IMG/VR virus record: IMGVR_UViG_3300023184_000122
Location: 1 to 62,807 of that record
From: a virus
Length of the DNA stretch: 62,807 bases
Strand: one strand, 5' to 3'
This document shows positions 13,872 through 19,144 of the stretch, piece by piece. The notes beneath the pieces were generated by a model, which was given only the letters and a program-made list of their open reading frames with translations, was not told the DNA's origin and ran no database searches. The translations under genes were made by a program, and so were the position numbers. Every line of letters starts with the position of its first letter. Position 1 is the first letter of the stretch.

Positions 13872-14085
13872 CATACTTCCAAGCCGAACAGTAATGTTTG
13901 TTGGTGATTTTTTTACGCTAATGACTACTGTAGTCTTAGATGAGAAACTAAGAAATGAGGGCGAAGTAGATAATGACTTTGCGGTTCGTGTTGCGTCTGT
14001 ATTCATGAACGAATACTACGGCTTTGATGTAGCGTCAGTTGCTAATAGTATTGGGGTTGTAGATGAAGAAGGGGTAGAAGTATGA
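13864..14085 (+). CDS. Hypothetical protein
   Basis: A 73-residue acidic protein (MDNILPSRTVMFVGDFF). The start overlaps the previous gene by 8 bases behind GAAAAGGG, and the stop overlaps the next start as ATGA. Not recognised. Confidence 0.58.
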   Translation: MDNILPSRTVMFVGDFFTLMTTVVLDEKLRNEGEVDNDFAVRVASVFMNEYYGFDVASVANSIGVVDEEGVEV

Positions 14086-14330
14086 GCGAAACAAAACAAA
14101 GCATATCAATAAGGTCGCAAACAAAGGCACAATTAACAAGACCTGCTAAAGACGAATACGACAGATTTGGAAAACTTTCTAAGAAAGAAAGGATACTTGA
14201 AATGATTAAGTATCACACAGAATTTTTGATTGCGGACAACTTTGACAAGAAGAGAAGCAGGTATCACATAATAAAATTAGAAATCTTAAAAGTGATGTTA
14301 GAAGAGGAGATGAAAATAAAAGATGATTAA
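14082..14330 (+). CDS. Small basic hypothetical protein
   Basis: An 82-residue Lys/Arg-rich protein (SQTKAQLTR, KKERILEMIKYH, KKRSRYHIIKL). The positive charge suggests nucleic-acid contact, but no domain is recognised. Coupled on both sides by 4- and 8-base overlaps. Confidence 0.58.
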   Translation: MSETKQSISIRSQTKAQLTRPAKDEYDRFGKLSKKERILEMIKYHTEFLIADNFDKKRSRYHIIKLEILKVMLEEEMKIKDD

Positions 14331-14670
14331 GACTTCCATAGACTTGTTTGATGAAACCTGTAATGCCGTTTCTAGAGGAGAACTAGACAAACAACTAGTT
14401 CCCCTTAAAAAACTTATAGAGGAGCGATTAAGTATCGTGAGGGCAGATGCGGATATAAAGGATTTTGTAGTTGGAGATAGGATTGTTCTAAATAGTAGTT
14501 GCGGAACTAAGTCTTTGATAGGAGATGAGGGAACTGTGGTTGCTATTAGGAGAAGTAAAATCACTATTACTTTTGATAAACCTAAAGGTAGGTTCGCTAG
14601 AACAAACTCGAAGGGGGAGATTTACTCTGCCAATGCCGTAGTCCCTATATCCATAGTTGATAAGATTTAA
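14323..14670 (+). CDS. Hypothetical protein with KOW/SH3-like C-terminus
   Basis: A 115-residue protein. A helical first half is followed by FVVGDRIVLNSSCG, GDEGTVVAIRRSKITITFD, which has the pattern of a small SH3/KOW beta barrel (VGD-V, G-EGTV, ItV-fd). Such barrels bind RNA or protein. Last gene of the 13232 operon; a partial repeat copy and a terminator follow. Confidence 0.58.
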   Translation: MIKTSIDLFDETCNAVSRGELDKQLVPLKKLIEERLSIVRADADIKDFVVGDRIVLNSSCGTKSLIGDEGTVVAIRRSKITITFDKPKGRFARTNSKGEIYSANAVVPISIVDKI

Positions 14671-14766
14671 GAGCACCTGAGCAAATAAAAAGTAAAAAAT
14701 CAGGCTAAACTAATTCTCACCTTGGGTAGCGGTTAATCCCCTTTTCCGTCCCGAGTTGAGAGCAGA

Positions 14767-14820
14767 AAACACCCCTTCTTGCTCCGCCGACCCCCCACCG
14801 ATCTGGGGGGTTTGGTGTTT
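14767..14820 (+). terminator. Nested Rho-independent terminator
   Basis: Inner stem CCCCCC-ACCGATCT-GGGGGG (14791-14810) followed by TTTGG, enclosed by AAACACC (14767-14773) with GGTGTTT (14814-14820). It ends the 13232 operon. A partial repeat copy (AAAAAGTAAAAAA, about 14687-14699) lies upstream. Confidence 0.75.
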
Positions 14821-14864
14821 AATCCAACAAAATCACCCTTTCGAGAGTAGGGTATTTTTTAACC

Positions 14865-15110
14865 ATGGAGATTGTAGATAAGTATTACCACTCAAATGGT
14901 TCTGCCGTTCCCTTTATTGCCGCCCTTGTTGATGATCCCGCTGATGGAGATACAAAAATTGTTATCATGTTTGACGAGAGGGACTTTACTGCTGTTCTTT
15001 CGCTAGACTCTCTACTTAGAGATGAAGATATTTCTGCAAGAAACAATGGATATCACGGAGATAAGTATGAAAAACTTAGAGAAGACTTGTGGGACGGGTT
15101 TTTAGACTAA
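14865..15110 (+). CDS. Hypothetical protein
   Basis: An 81-residue acidic protein (MEIVDKYYHSNGSAVPFIAALVDDPADG). No clear Shine-Dalgarno: TATTTT ends six bases before the ATG, so leaderless translation is possible, but I see no good -35. An exact dispersed-repeat copy begins right after the stop. Not recognised. Confidence 0.58.
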   Translation: MEIVDKYYHSNGSAVPFIAALVDDPADGDTKIVIMFDERDFTAVLSLDSLLRDEDISARNNGYHGDKYEKLREDLWDGFLD

Positions 15111-15124
15111 GCAAAAAGTAAAAA
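15111..15124 (+). repeat. Dispersed 14-mer GCAAAAAGTAAAAA
   Basis: Exact copy directly after the TAA stop of the 14865 gene and 19 bases before the proteasome-like gene. Confidence 0.85.
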
Positions 15125-15142
15125 ACAATTGGGGAAAAGACT

Positions 15143-15715
15143 ATGACAACTATTGCAGCGATACAGGGAGAGAACTGGGCTGCCATAGGGTATGACGCAA
15201 GACTGACTGAAGACAATAGCAAGATCTATACGCTGCCTAAAGACAATGGAAAAGTAAATAGAAACGGTCCATACTTAATTGGCGCGGCTGGAGATATGCG
15301 TGCCATTAACATACTTACACATGTTTTTAAGCCACCTGCCATAAATCCAAACCTTTACGGGGCAAAGTTAGACAAGTTTATCTCCTCAGTCTTTATCCAA
15401 GATATGAAACACTGCTTCGAGGAAAACTCTTACAGCAAAGATGGAGAGCATGACTCTCAAGTAATGGTTGCGGTTAATGGAACTATCTACGAAATTGGTG
15501 ATGACTATTCTTGGGCACATGATGAAACAGGCGTATATGCCATAGGTTCTGGTGGTGGATACGCAATGGGAGCAATGCTGGCAAGCCTAGACAGCAAAAA
15601 GAAAACCTTAGGCACAGCCAAGAATGTTATTAGACAAGCAATAACTATCGCTGCCAAGTTAGATCCAAGCACAGGGCTGCCGATCAATATTGCGGTACAG
15701 CACTTCGGATCTTAA
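15143..15715 (+). CDS. Proteasome/HslV-like Ntn hydrolase
   Basis: A 190-residue protein starting MTTIAAIQGENW. Removal of Met would expose Thr as the N-terminal nucleophile, as in HslV and proteasome beta subunits. D18 in GYDARL corresponds to the conserved Asp17 of the mature enzyme, and K33 or K37 could be the catalytic lysine. GAAGDMR at 48-54 and GVYAIGSGGGYAMGAML (about 129-145) match the conserved G-G turn and the YALGSG--YA-GA helix of the family. The length is typical. No cognate ATPase is adjacent; the AAA+ at 6476 is a distant possibility. It is expected to form rings and cut unfolded proteins; being a single subunit type it would be HslV-like. The ribosome site is the weak TTGGGGAAAA. 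Confidence 0.85.
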   Translation: MTTIAAIQGENWAAIGYDARLTEDNSKIYTLPKDNGKVNRNGPYLIGAAGDMRAINILTHVFKPPAINPNLYGAKLDKFISSVFIQDMKHCFEENSYSKDGEHDSQVMVAVNGTIYEIGDDYSWAHDETGVYAIGSGGGYAMGAMLASLDSKKKTLGTAKNVIRQAITIAAKLDPSTGLPINIAVQHFGS

Positions 15716-15758
15716 AAAGTTGTTTCGATCTGACTCAACTGACACCTGAAGATATATT

Positions 15759-15772
15759 TTTTTACTTTTTGC
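15759..15772 (-). repeat. Dispersed 14-mer, minus-strand copy
   Basis: TTTTTACTTTTTGC is the exact reverse complement of GCAAAAAGTAAAAA and the only inverted exact copy I found. It follows AAGTTGTTT (about 15717). Confidence 0.82.
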
Positions 15773-15798
15773 TAGGAAGAAACACCAGAGCAACATAC

Positions 15799-15827
15799 TT
15801 GCCAACAACTTATTAACATGATAGTAT
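15799..15827 (+). promoter_or_regulatory. Promoter, TTGCCA/TAGTATCTG family
   Basis: TTGCCA (15799-15804), 17 bases, TAGTAT (15822-15827) then CTG, matching the promoter at 12673. Here a GAGGGGG ribosome site follows, so the message has a short leader. Confidence 0.65.
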
Positions 15828-15852
15828 CTGTATTGAAAGAGGGGGAAATAAA

Positions 15853-16161
15853 ATGGCGAACTTCGACCTAGTAAAAGAAAGAGTTGGCGATGCTAAGGCT
15901 ATCGCTTGGGATAGTTGCCACAAGATTTACTTGCTAATGGACGATGAGCAGGTAGAAACAATGCGTGGCTACGAGTATGACCCACTAATTAGAAGCACAT
16001 ATTGCACACCTGAAGAAATGCTAACAACCTTGCAAAACTGGTATTCAAATTCTTGCGGGCTTAGATTTATTCAAGCGGTTACTACTAACCACATAGATCC
16101 AAACGCTGGCTTCGAAATCCTAATAGGACAGGGTGAACATGAAGAATACGAGGGGAACTAA
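15853..16161 (+). CDS. Hypothetical protein
   Basis: A 102-residue acidic alpha/beta protein (VGDAKAIAWDSCHKIYLLMDDEQ, ending EHEEYEGN). Proteins of this look, with an IAWD...CHKIY...MDD start, recur in actinophage accessory regions as I recall. Shine-Dalgarno GAGGGGG. The stop overlaps the next ATG by one base. Confidence 0.6.
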   Translation: MANFDLVKERVGDAKAIAWDSCHKIYLLMDDEQVETMRGYEYDPLIRSTYCTPEEMLTTLQNWYSNSCGLRFIQAVTTNHIDPNAGFEILIGQGEHEEYEGN

Positions 16162-16253
16162 TGATAAATCTACTAACAATAAAGTGCGTAGAGTGCTCAC
16201 AAACAATGACTCGTGAGGAATACGCCTACGGACACGACTGCGAATCTGCCTAA
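16161..16253 (+). CDS. Micro Cys-cluster protein (30 aa)
   Basis: MINLLTIKCVECSQTM, then GHDC: CxxC plus HDC could bind one zinc. Coupled to the preceding gene through TAATG and followed by a terminator. Very short, so coding status rests on the coupling and the Cys pattern. Confidence 0.45.
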   Translation: MINLLTIKCVECSQTMTREEYAYGHDCESA

Positions 16254-16267
16254 CATAAAATCAAACT

Positions 16268-16299
16268 AACTCCTTGCCTTACGGCAGGGAGTTTTTTTA
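16268..16299 (+). terminator. Rho-independent terminator
   Basis: AACTCCTTGCC-TTAC-GGCAGGGAGTT (one G-U pair) followed by TTTTTT. Ends the 15853 operon. Confidence 0.85.
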
Positions 16300-16387
16300 T
16301 TGTAAAAACCTTTACATTTTTTTCGTCTAGGCGGTATGCAGATCCAAAAGTTGTTTGTAAATCTGGACTGACAACAGCATGGTCATA

Positions 16388-16401
16388 GCAAAAAGTAAAA
16401 A
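16388..16401 (+). repeat. Dispersed 14-mer GCAAAAAGTAAAAA
   Basis: Exact copy preceded by TCATA and flanked on both sides by AAGTTGTTTGTA-ATY motifs (about 16349 and 16433). The clearest example of the composite module. Confidence 0.87.
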
Positions 16402-16521
16402 AATACAGCAGCCTGGCTATTTGCCGCTGCGTAAGTTGTTTGTAGATTTCAAAGCGGGCTCAAAGTGAGCGTAGGAAGTCAGCGCTTTTTCTGAAGGTCA
16501 ACTATGGAAATTGTTGCCTTC

Positions 16522-16550
16522 TTGACAAAAAGTCAGGAAGGTGCTAATCT
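16522..16550 (+). promoter_or_regulatory. Promoter with GTCAGGAAGGT in the spacer
   Basis: TTGACA (16522-16527), 17 bases, TAATCT (16545-16550). GTCAGGAAGGT occupies 16532-16542, between the two boxes. Confidence 0.72.
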
Positions 16551-16581
16551 TACGAAACAAGGTAGGAGAAAGGGGGACTCA

Positions 16582-16758
16582 ATGAGAGGCTTACCTGATA
16601 GTGCGATAGTAGGAACTTATGGTCGTATTAAACACATGAGGCACAAAAGACGCCGTAGTGCTAAGGAGTATCAAGCAACTGCTGATTTCTTAAACAATAT
16701 AATAAACAAGGCAATACAAAAACAATTAGATAAAAAAAGTAATTTGACAAAAGTCTAA
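16582..16758 (+). CDS. Small basic hypothetical protein
   Basis: A 58-residue, strongly basic protein (KHMRHKRRRSAKEY, KQLDKKSNLTK). The start at ATG 16582 has an AGAAAGGGGG ribosome site and sits after the promoter; the open frame back to 16504 precedes it. Nucleic-acid binding is plausible from charge alone. The next promoter's -35 lies at its 3' end. Confidence 0.58.
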   Translation: MRGLPDSAIVGTYGRIKHMRHKRRRSAKEYQATADFLNNIINKAIQKQLDKKSNLTKV

Positions 16759-16772
16759 TTATTTACTAAAAT
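16744..16772 (+). promoter_or_regulatory. Promoter of the phosphatase gene
   Basis: TTGACA (16744-16749), 17 bases, TAAAAT (16767-16772). The -35 overlaps the end of the upstream coding region. Confidence 0.68.
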
Positions 16773-16795
16773 ACAAAAAGAAAGGGGGGAACTAA

Positions 16796-17326
16796 ATGTT
16801 TTCTTTACAAGATGAAGCAATAGAACTATTAGAAACAAAAATAGCACCACGCTCTTATACGATTGACTATCCAAAAGAGTTATGGTCAGAGGTTCTTCCC
16901 GGCTTATGGCAGGGTGGAACTGATGATGATGACATACACGACCAACTAGCAACTCCAGCAATTACTAAGAAGGATTTTGATTTGGTAATTACGGCATACG
17001 CTTGGGCTAATCCTGTTGATTGGTTTGTCAAAGAAATCCGTTTCGGATTTTATGACAGCGACATGGCAGACTTTGACCCAAATGACCTACAAGGAATTGT
17101 TCGCATGGCACATGAGGATTGGAAGCGTGGTCAGCGTGTCTTAATTCGTTGCCAAGCAGGTATGAACCGCTCAGGTTTAATCATGGCTCTAGTTCTTATT
17201 CGTGAAGGTTATACGGCAGATGAAGCCATTAACTTGATTAGAACCAAGAGAAGCAAGCACGCCCTATTTAATGGTCGCTTTGAGAAGTGGCTTAAAGAGG
17301 CAAGCGTTGAGGCTTGGAGAAACTAA
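16796..17326 (+). CDS. Dual-specificity/tyrosine phosphatase-like protein
   Basis: A 176-residue protein with the cysteine-phosphatase P-loop RCQAGMNRSG at 118-127: C119 and R125 give C-x5-R, and S126 follows. GLWQGGTDDD (37-45) matches the early G-W-GG turn of the dual-specificity family and YDSDMAD (86-92) could provide the general acid. The residue before the catalytic Cys is Arg rather than the usual His. It is predicted to dephosphorylate a host or phage protein, possibly the target of the kinase-like domain at 31.4 kb, but that link is inference. Shine-Dalgarno AAAGGGGGG. Confidence 0.82.
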   Translation: MFSLQDEAIELLETKIAPRSYTIDYPKELWSEVLPGLWQGGTDDDDIHDQLATPAITKKDFDLVITAYAWANPVDWFVKEIRFGFYDSDMADFDPNDLQGIVRMAHEDWKRGQRVLIRCQAGMNRSGLIMALVLIREGYTADEAINLIRTKRSKHALFNGRFEKWLKEASVEAWRN

Positions 17327-17353
17327 TAGGCGACACGCCGAAAGTCAGGAAGG

Positions 17354-17381
17354 TTGATTTTGTCAGGAAAGTCTGTATAAT
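17354..17381 (+). promoter_or_regulatory. Promoter with two GTCAGGAARGT motifs
   Basis: TTGATT (17354-17359), 16 bases, TATAAT (17376-17381). GTCAGGAAAGT (17362-17372) fills the spacer and GTCAGGAAGGT (17344-17354) abuts the -35, a tandem pair 18 bases apart. Confidence 0.7.
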
Positions 17382-17422
17382 TATCTTATTGGCAAATTGT
17401 CAATAGGACTAAGGGGACCTAA

Positions 17423-17578
17423 ATGAAAACGAAGGCAAAGTATATTAGACGCAGAGTGGTAGTAGCACTTGTGGTAGTTGGTCTTATTGTTTGGGCTAAC
17501 AACGCAACTACACCTGATATGTGTAAAGTGCCGACAGAGCAGATGAACCAATTCTGCCTAGATTTGCTCTATCCGTGA
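17423..17578 (+). CDS. Small single-span membrane protein (51 aa)
   Basis: Basic start (MKTKAKYIRRR), one hydrophobic segment (VVVALVVVGLIVWA) and a short outer tail with two cysteines (MCKVP, QFCLDLL). Shine-Dalgarno AAGGGG. The stop overlaps the GTG start of the next gene. It could belong to a lysis or envelope group with 18076, 18225 and 18585. Confidence 0.6.
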   Translation: MKTKAKYIRRRVVVALVVVGLIVWANNATTPDMCKVPTEQMNQFCLDLLYP

Positions 17579-17787
17579 ATATAGAGCCAAAGAAATTTCA
17601 ACCGGGTGTAGCGGCACAAAGTTTTGCAAGGGTAGAACTAATCAAGCGCCACCGTGCTGAATATGATGAAATATACCGAGCAAAAATGATTGAGTTAGGT
17701 GGCACTCCAAAGCCGACTACTCAAGAAAAGATAGAACTGTTAAAACAAGAAATAGAAAAATTGCAGTCAGAAATGAAGGCAAACTAA
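17575..17787 (+). CDS. Small coiled-coil protein
   Basis: A 70-residue charged protein starting at GTG 17575 within the previous stop (GTGA). The C-terminal half (TQEKIELLKQEIEKLQSEM) is a clear coiled coil. It shares one base with the next gene (TAATG). Not recognised. Confidence 0.58.
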   Translation: MNIEPKKFQPGVAAQSFARVELIKRHRAEYDEIYRAKMIELGGTPKPTTQEKIELLKQEIEKLQSEMKAN

Positions 17788-18074
17788 TGTCTGATACGCA
17801 TAATCACCTTGAAAAACTAACTGAGAAATGGAACGAAGTTCCTAACTGGACAGTTCTTGAGTCTTGGAAAGGGAAAGGGAAAGAAAGTAATAAGTTCTAT
17901 TTTAAGATTTATGAAGATAGAACAGGAGAGCATGCACCGTTCTATTGCTTAGAGGAAAACAAAGAAAGTAGGACTTTTATCTACTGCGCCACGAGGAAAA
18001 AAGACAGAGAAGGGTATATCTTTCACCTAGAGGAAATAGATATAGCCCCACAACTAGTAGGAAGTGAGAAATAA
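17787..18074 (+). CDS. Hypothetical protein
   Basis: A 95-residue charged, beta-rich protein (NWTVLESWKGKGKESNKFYFKIYEDR). Coupled to the gene before by TAATG, and two bases from the next. Not recognised. Confidence 0.58.
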   Translation: MSDTHNHLEKLTEKWNEVPNWTVLESWKGKGKESNKFYFKIYEDRTGEHAPFYCLEENKESRTFIYCATRKKDREGYIFHLEEIDIAPQLVGSEK

Positions 18075-18075
18075 T

Positions 18076-18222
18076 ATGATACTTGACACGGGAACAATGG
18101 TCGCTATTATTATTGCGCTTGCTTGTTCATGCTTTGTAATGGTGCTCTCTATCGTAAAGTATGGTGCTTTATTTAGAGAGAACCAAGAACTAACCGAGAA
18201 ACTACAGAAGGGTAAAAAGTAA
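18076..18222 (+). CDS. Small membrane protein (48 aa)
   Basis: One transmembrane segment (MVAIIIALACSCFVMVLSIV) then a charged coiled tail (RENQELTEKLQKGKK). The last codons and TAA are a variant of the dispersed repeat (GTAAAAAGTAAAAA). The ribosome site is AAGTGAGAAA. A holin-like role is possible given the transglycosylase downstream, but nothing proves it. Confidence 0.55.
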   Translation: MILDTGTMVAIIIALACSCFVMVLSIVKYGALFRENQELTEKLQKGKK

Positions 18223-18224
18223 AA

Positions 18225-18401
18225 ATGGAACAATTTCCAGAGTGCAACACCTTCAGATGTCAGTTCGAGTGGATTGATTTATCTAGCAACTTCTTTGATA
18301 TCTCTGTTTATACTCCCGCGGCACTTGTAGTGTTGTTTGGAGTCCTGATTTACAGAGCAGTTAAGAGAAAACAGGGATCTGGTTTTAATGGCAAAAAGTA
18401 A
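18225..18401 (+). CDS. Small membrane protein (58 aa)
   Basis: Two cysteines in the N-terminal part (PECNTFRCQF), then one hydrophobic segment (AALVVLFGVLIY) and a basic tail. It starts right after the repeat variant and ends within an exact repeat copy (AAA AAG TAA). Its last 14 bases overlap the next gene in another frame. Confidence 0.55.
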   Translation: MEQFPECNTFRCQFEWIDLSSNFFDISVYTPAALVVLFGVLIYRAVKRKQGSGFNGKK

Positions 18402-18588
18402 AAAACTAGAAAGTCAGGCTGCAGAACTGTATACATCTGGTCTGGCTATCGATAGTGTTGCGGCTGAACTAGGAGTTTGTTATAGAACTGCTAGGAAGGC
18501 TATCCGTAATGGTGGAGTGCAATTAAGAGATCCTTCTTCTCGTTTGAGAGGTCGGACTAAACCTAACAAAACGAAGGGCAAGAAATGA
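18388..18588 (+). CDS. HTH DNA-binding protein
   Basis: A 66-residue basic protein. AAELYTSGLAIDSVAAELGV followed by CYRTARKAIRNGG is a textbook helix-turn-helix of the resolvase/Sigma-70 region 4 kind, with a basic tail (RLRGRTKPNKTKGKK). The first six residues (MAKSKK) are encoded by an exact copy of the dispersed 14-mer, so the gene could carry an operator over its own start. It is a candidate to bind the dispersed repeats or the GTCAGGAARGT motif; this is inference. Confidence 0.7.
   Translation: MAKSKKLESQAAELYTSGLAIDSVAAELGVCYRTARKAIRNGGVQLRDPSSRLRGRTKPNKTKGKK
18391..18404 (+). repeat. Dispersed 14-mer GCAAAAAGTAAAAA (coding)
   Basis: Exact copy used in two frames: as KK-stop of the 18225 gene and as AKSKK of the HTH gene at 18388. 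Confidence 0.87.
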
Positions 18589-18737
18589 ATAACTTAAACA
18601 TAGTATGGACTGCCGTAGGAACAATAGTCTTAGGACTTGCGACCCTACTGTCAGCATGGCAGGGTGATATGACTTATGTAGTGGCATTTGGTCTTTTATC
18701 AATTGCTTCTGCTACTTTGGCTAGTCGAGAGAAGTAA
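18585..18737 (+). CDS. Two-span small membrane protein (50 aa)
   Basis: Two hydrophobic segments (WTAVGTIVLGLATLLSAW and YVVAFGLLSIASATLA) joined by a short turn (QGDM). This size and topology are typical of small phage holins, and a cell-wall hydrolase gene lies about 0.4 kb downstream, although behind a terminator and another promoter. It overlaps the HTH gene by 4 bases (ATGA). Confidence 0.6.
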   Translation: MNNLNIVWTAVGTIVLGLATLLSAWQGDMTYVVAFGLLSIASATLASREK

Positions 18738-18762
18738 GCCAAAAAGATAGGTTTAACAAGAG

Positions 18763-18796
18763 CCCCCTAGAAATGGTTGCTACTAGGGGGTTTTTT
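18763..18796 (+). terminator. Rho-independent terminator
   Basis: CCCCCTAG (18763-18770) pairs with CTAGGGGG (18783-18790), followed by TTTTTT. It ends the 17423-18737 operon. Confidence 0.85.
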
Positions 18797-18813
18797 GCTG
18801 TATCGGCGTGTCT

Positions 18814-18842
18814 TTGACTATTTGTCAGGAAGGTGATACTAT
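18814..18842 (+). promoter_or_regulatory. Promoter with GTCAGGAAGGT in the spacer
   Basis: TTGACT (18814-18819), 17 bases, TACTAT (18837-18842); GTCAGGAAGGT at 18824-18834 lies between the boxes, as at 16522. Confidence 0.72.
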
Positions 18843-18865
18843 TTGACCTAAAGGGGGATATTTAG

Positions 18866-18976
18866 ATGAAAACGATCAAAAAGCAAATCATTTACATTTC
18901 TTGCTGGAAATGTGGCAAATCTATGGCTGTAGCGGAGATTGACTACCGAAATGGGCTCATTTGCGAGAGTTGCTGA
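18866..18976 (+). CDS. Micro zinc-ribbon protein (36 aa)
   Basis: CWKC (residues 13-16) and CESC (33-36, the very C-terminus) form a compact zinc ribbon. A ribosome site TAAAGGGGG and a dedicated promoter upstream support it being a real gene. Function unknown. Confidence 0.6.
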   Translation: MKTIKKQIIYISCWKCGKSMAVAEIDYRNGLICESC

Positions 18977-18984
18977 CCCAAAAC

Positions 18985-19014
18985 CTGACTTTCCTGCACT
19001 ATTTATGGTAATCT
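18985..19014 (+). promoter_or_regulatory. Candidate promoter for cell-wall hydrolase operon
   Basis: CTGACT (18985-18990), 18 bases, TAATCT (19009-19014). ACTTTCCTGC (18989-18998) is a one-mismatch reverse copy of the GTCAGGAARGT motif. Confidence 0.5.
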
Positions 19015-19020
19015 AATACC

Positions 19021-19144
19021 TATAAAGACCGAACGACTTACGGACGCATTAGAAAGGTAGTTGTAATACCTGTCTCCCCAAAGCGGGTGGCACGGGTTGG
19101 CTAGTTAAGCAACCTTGTCTCTGTCCCCTAACAAAGGAAAATCA
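19021..19144 (+). promoter_or_regulatory. Structured 5' leader upstream of transglycosylase
   Basis: The roughly 120-base leader can form several hairpins: CCGAACGACTTACGG, AGGTA-GTTGTAA-TACCT and GGTTG-CTAGTTAAG-type CAACC, with runs of C and G (CCCC, CGGG, GGGG-complement CCCC) between. Actinobacterial peptidoglycan hydrolase genes often carry a c-di-AMP riboswitch (ydaO/yuaA type), which makes a riboswitch plausible, but I cannot match its core motifs by eye. Confidence 0.4.

Larger units (their letters stand above)
16254..16581. other. Gene-free stretch: terminator, composite repeat, promoter
   Basis: No gene seen. It contains a terminator, AAGTTGTTT at about 16349 and 16433, an exact 14-mer copy between them, GCCGCTGC at about 16421, and the promoter of the 16582 gene carrying GTCAGGAAGGT. 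A longer frame starting at 16504 crosses the promoter and is rejected as the gene start. Confidence 0.6.

Noticed and set aside
16504-16581. Longer start of the 16582 gene
   Set aside because: The frame is open, but the segment contains the promoter boxes of that gene and lacks a ribosome site.
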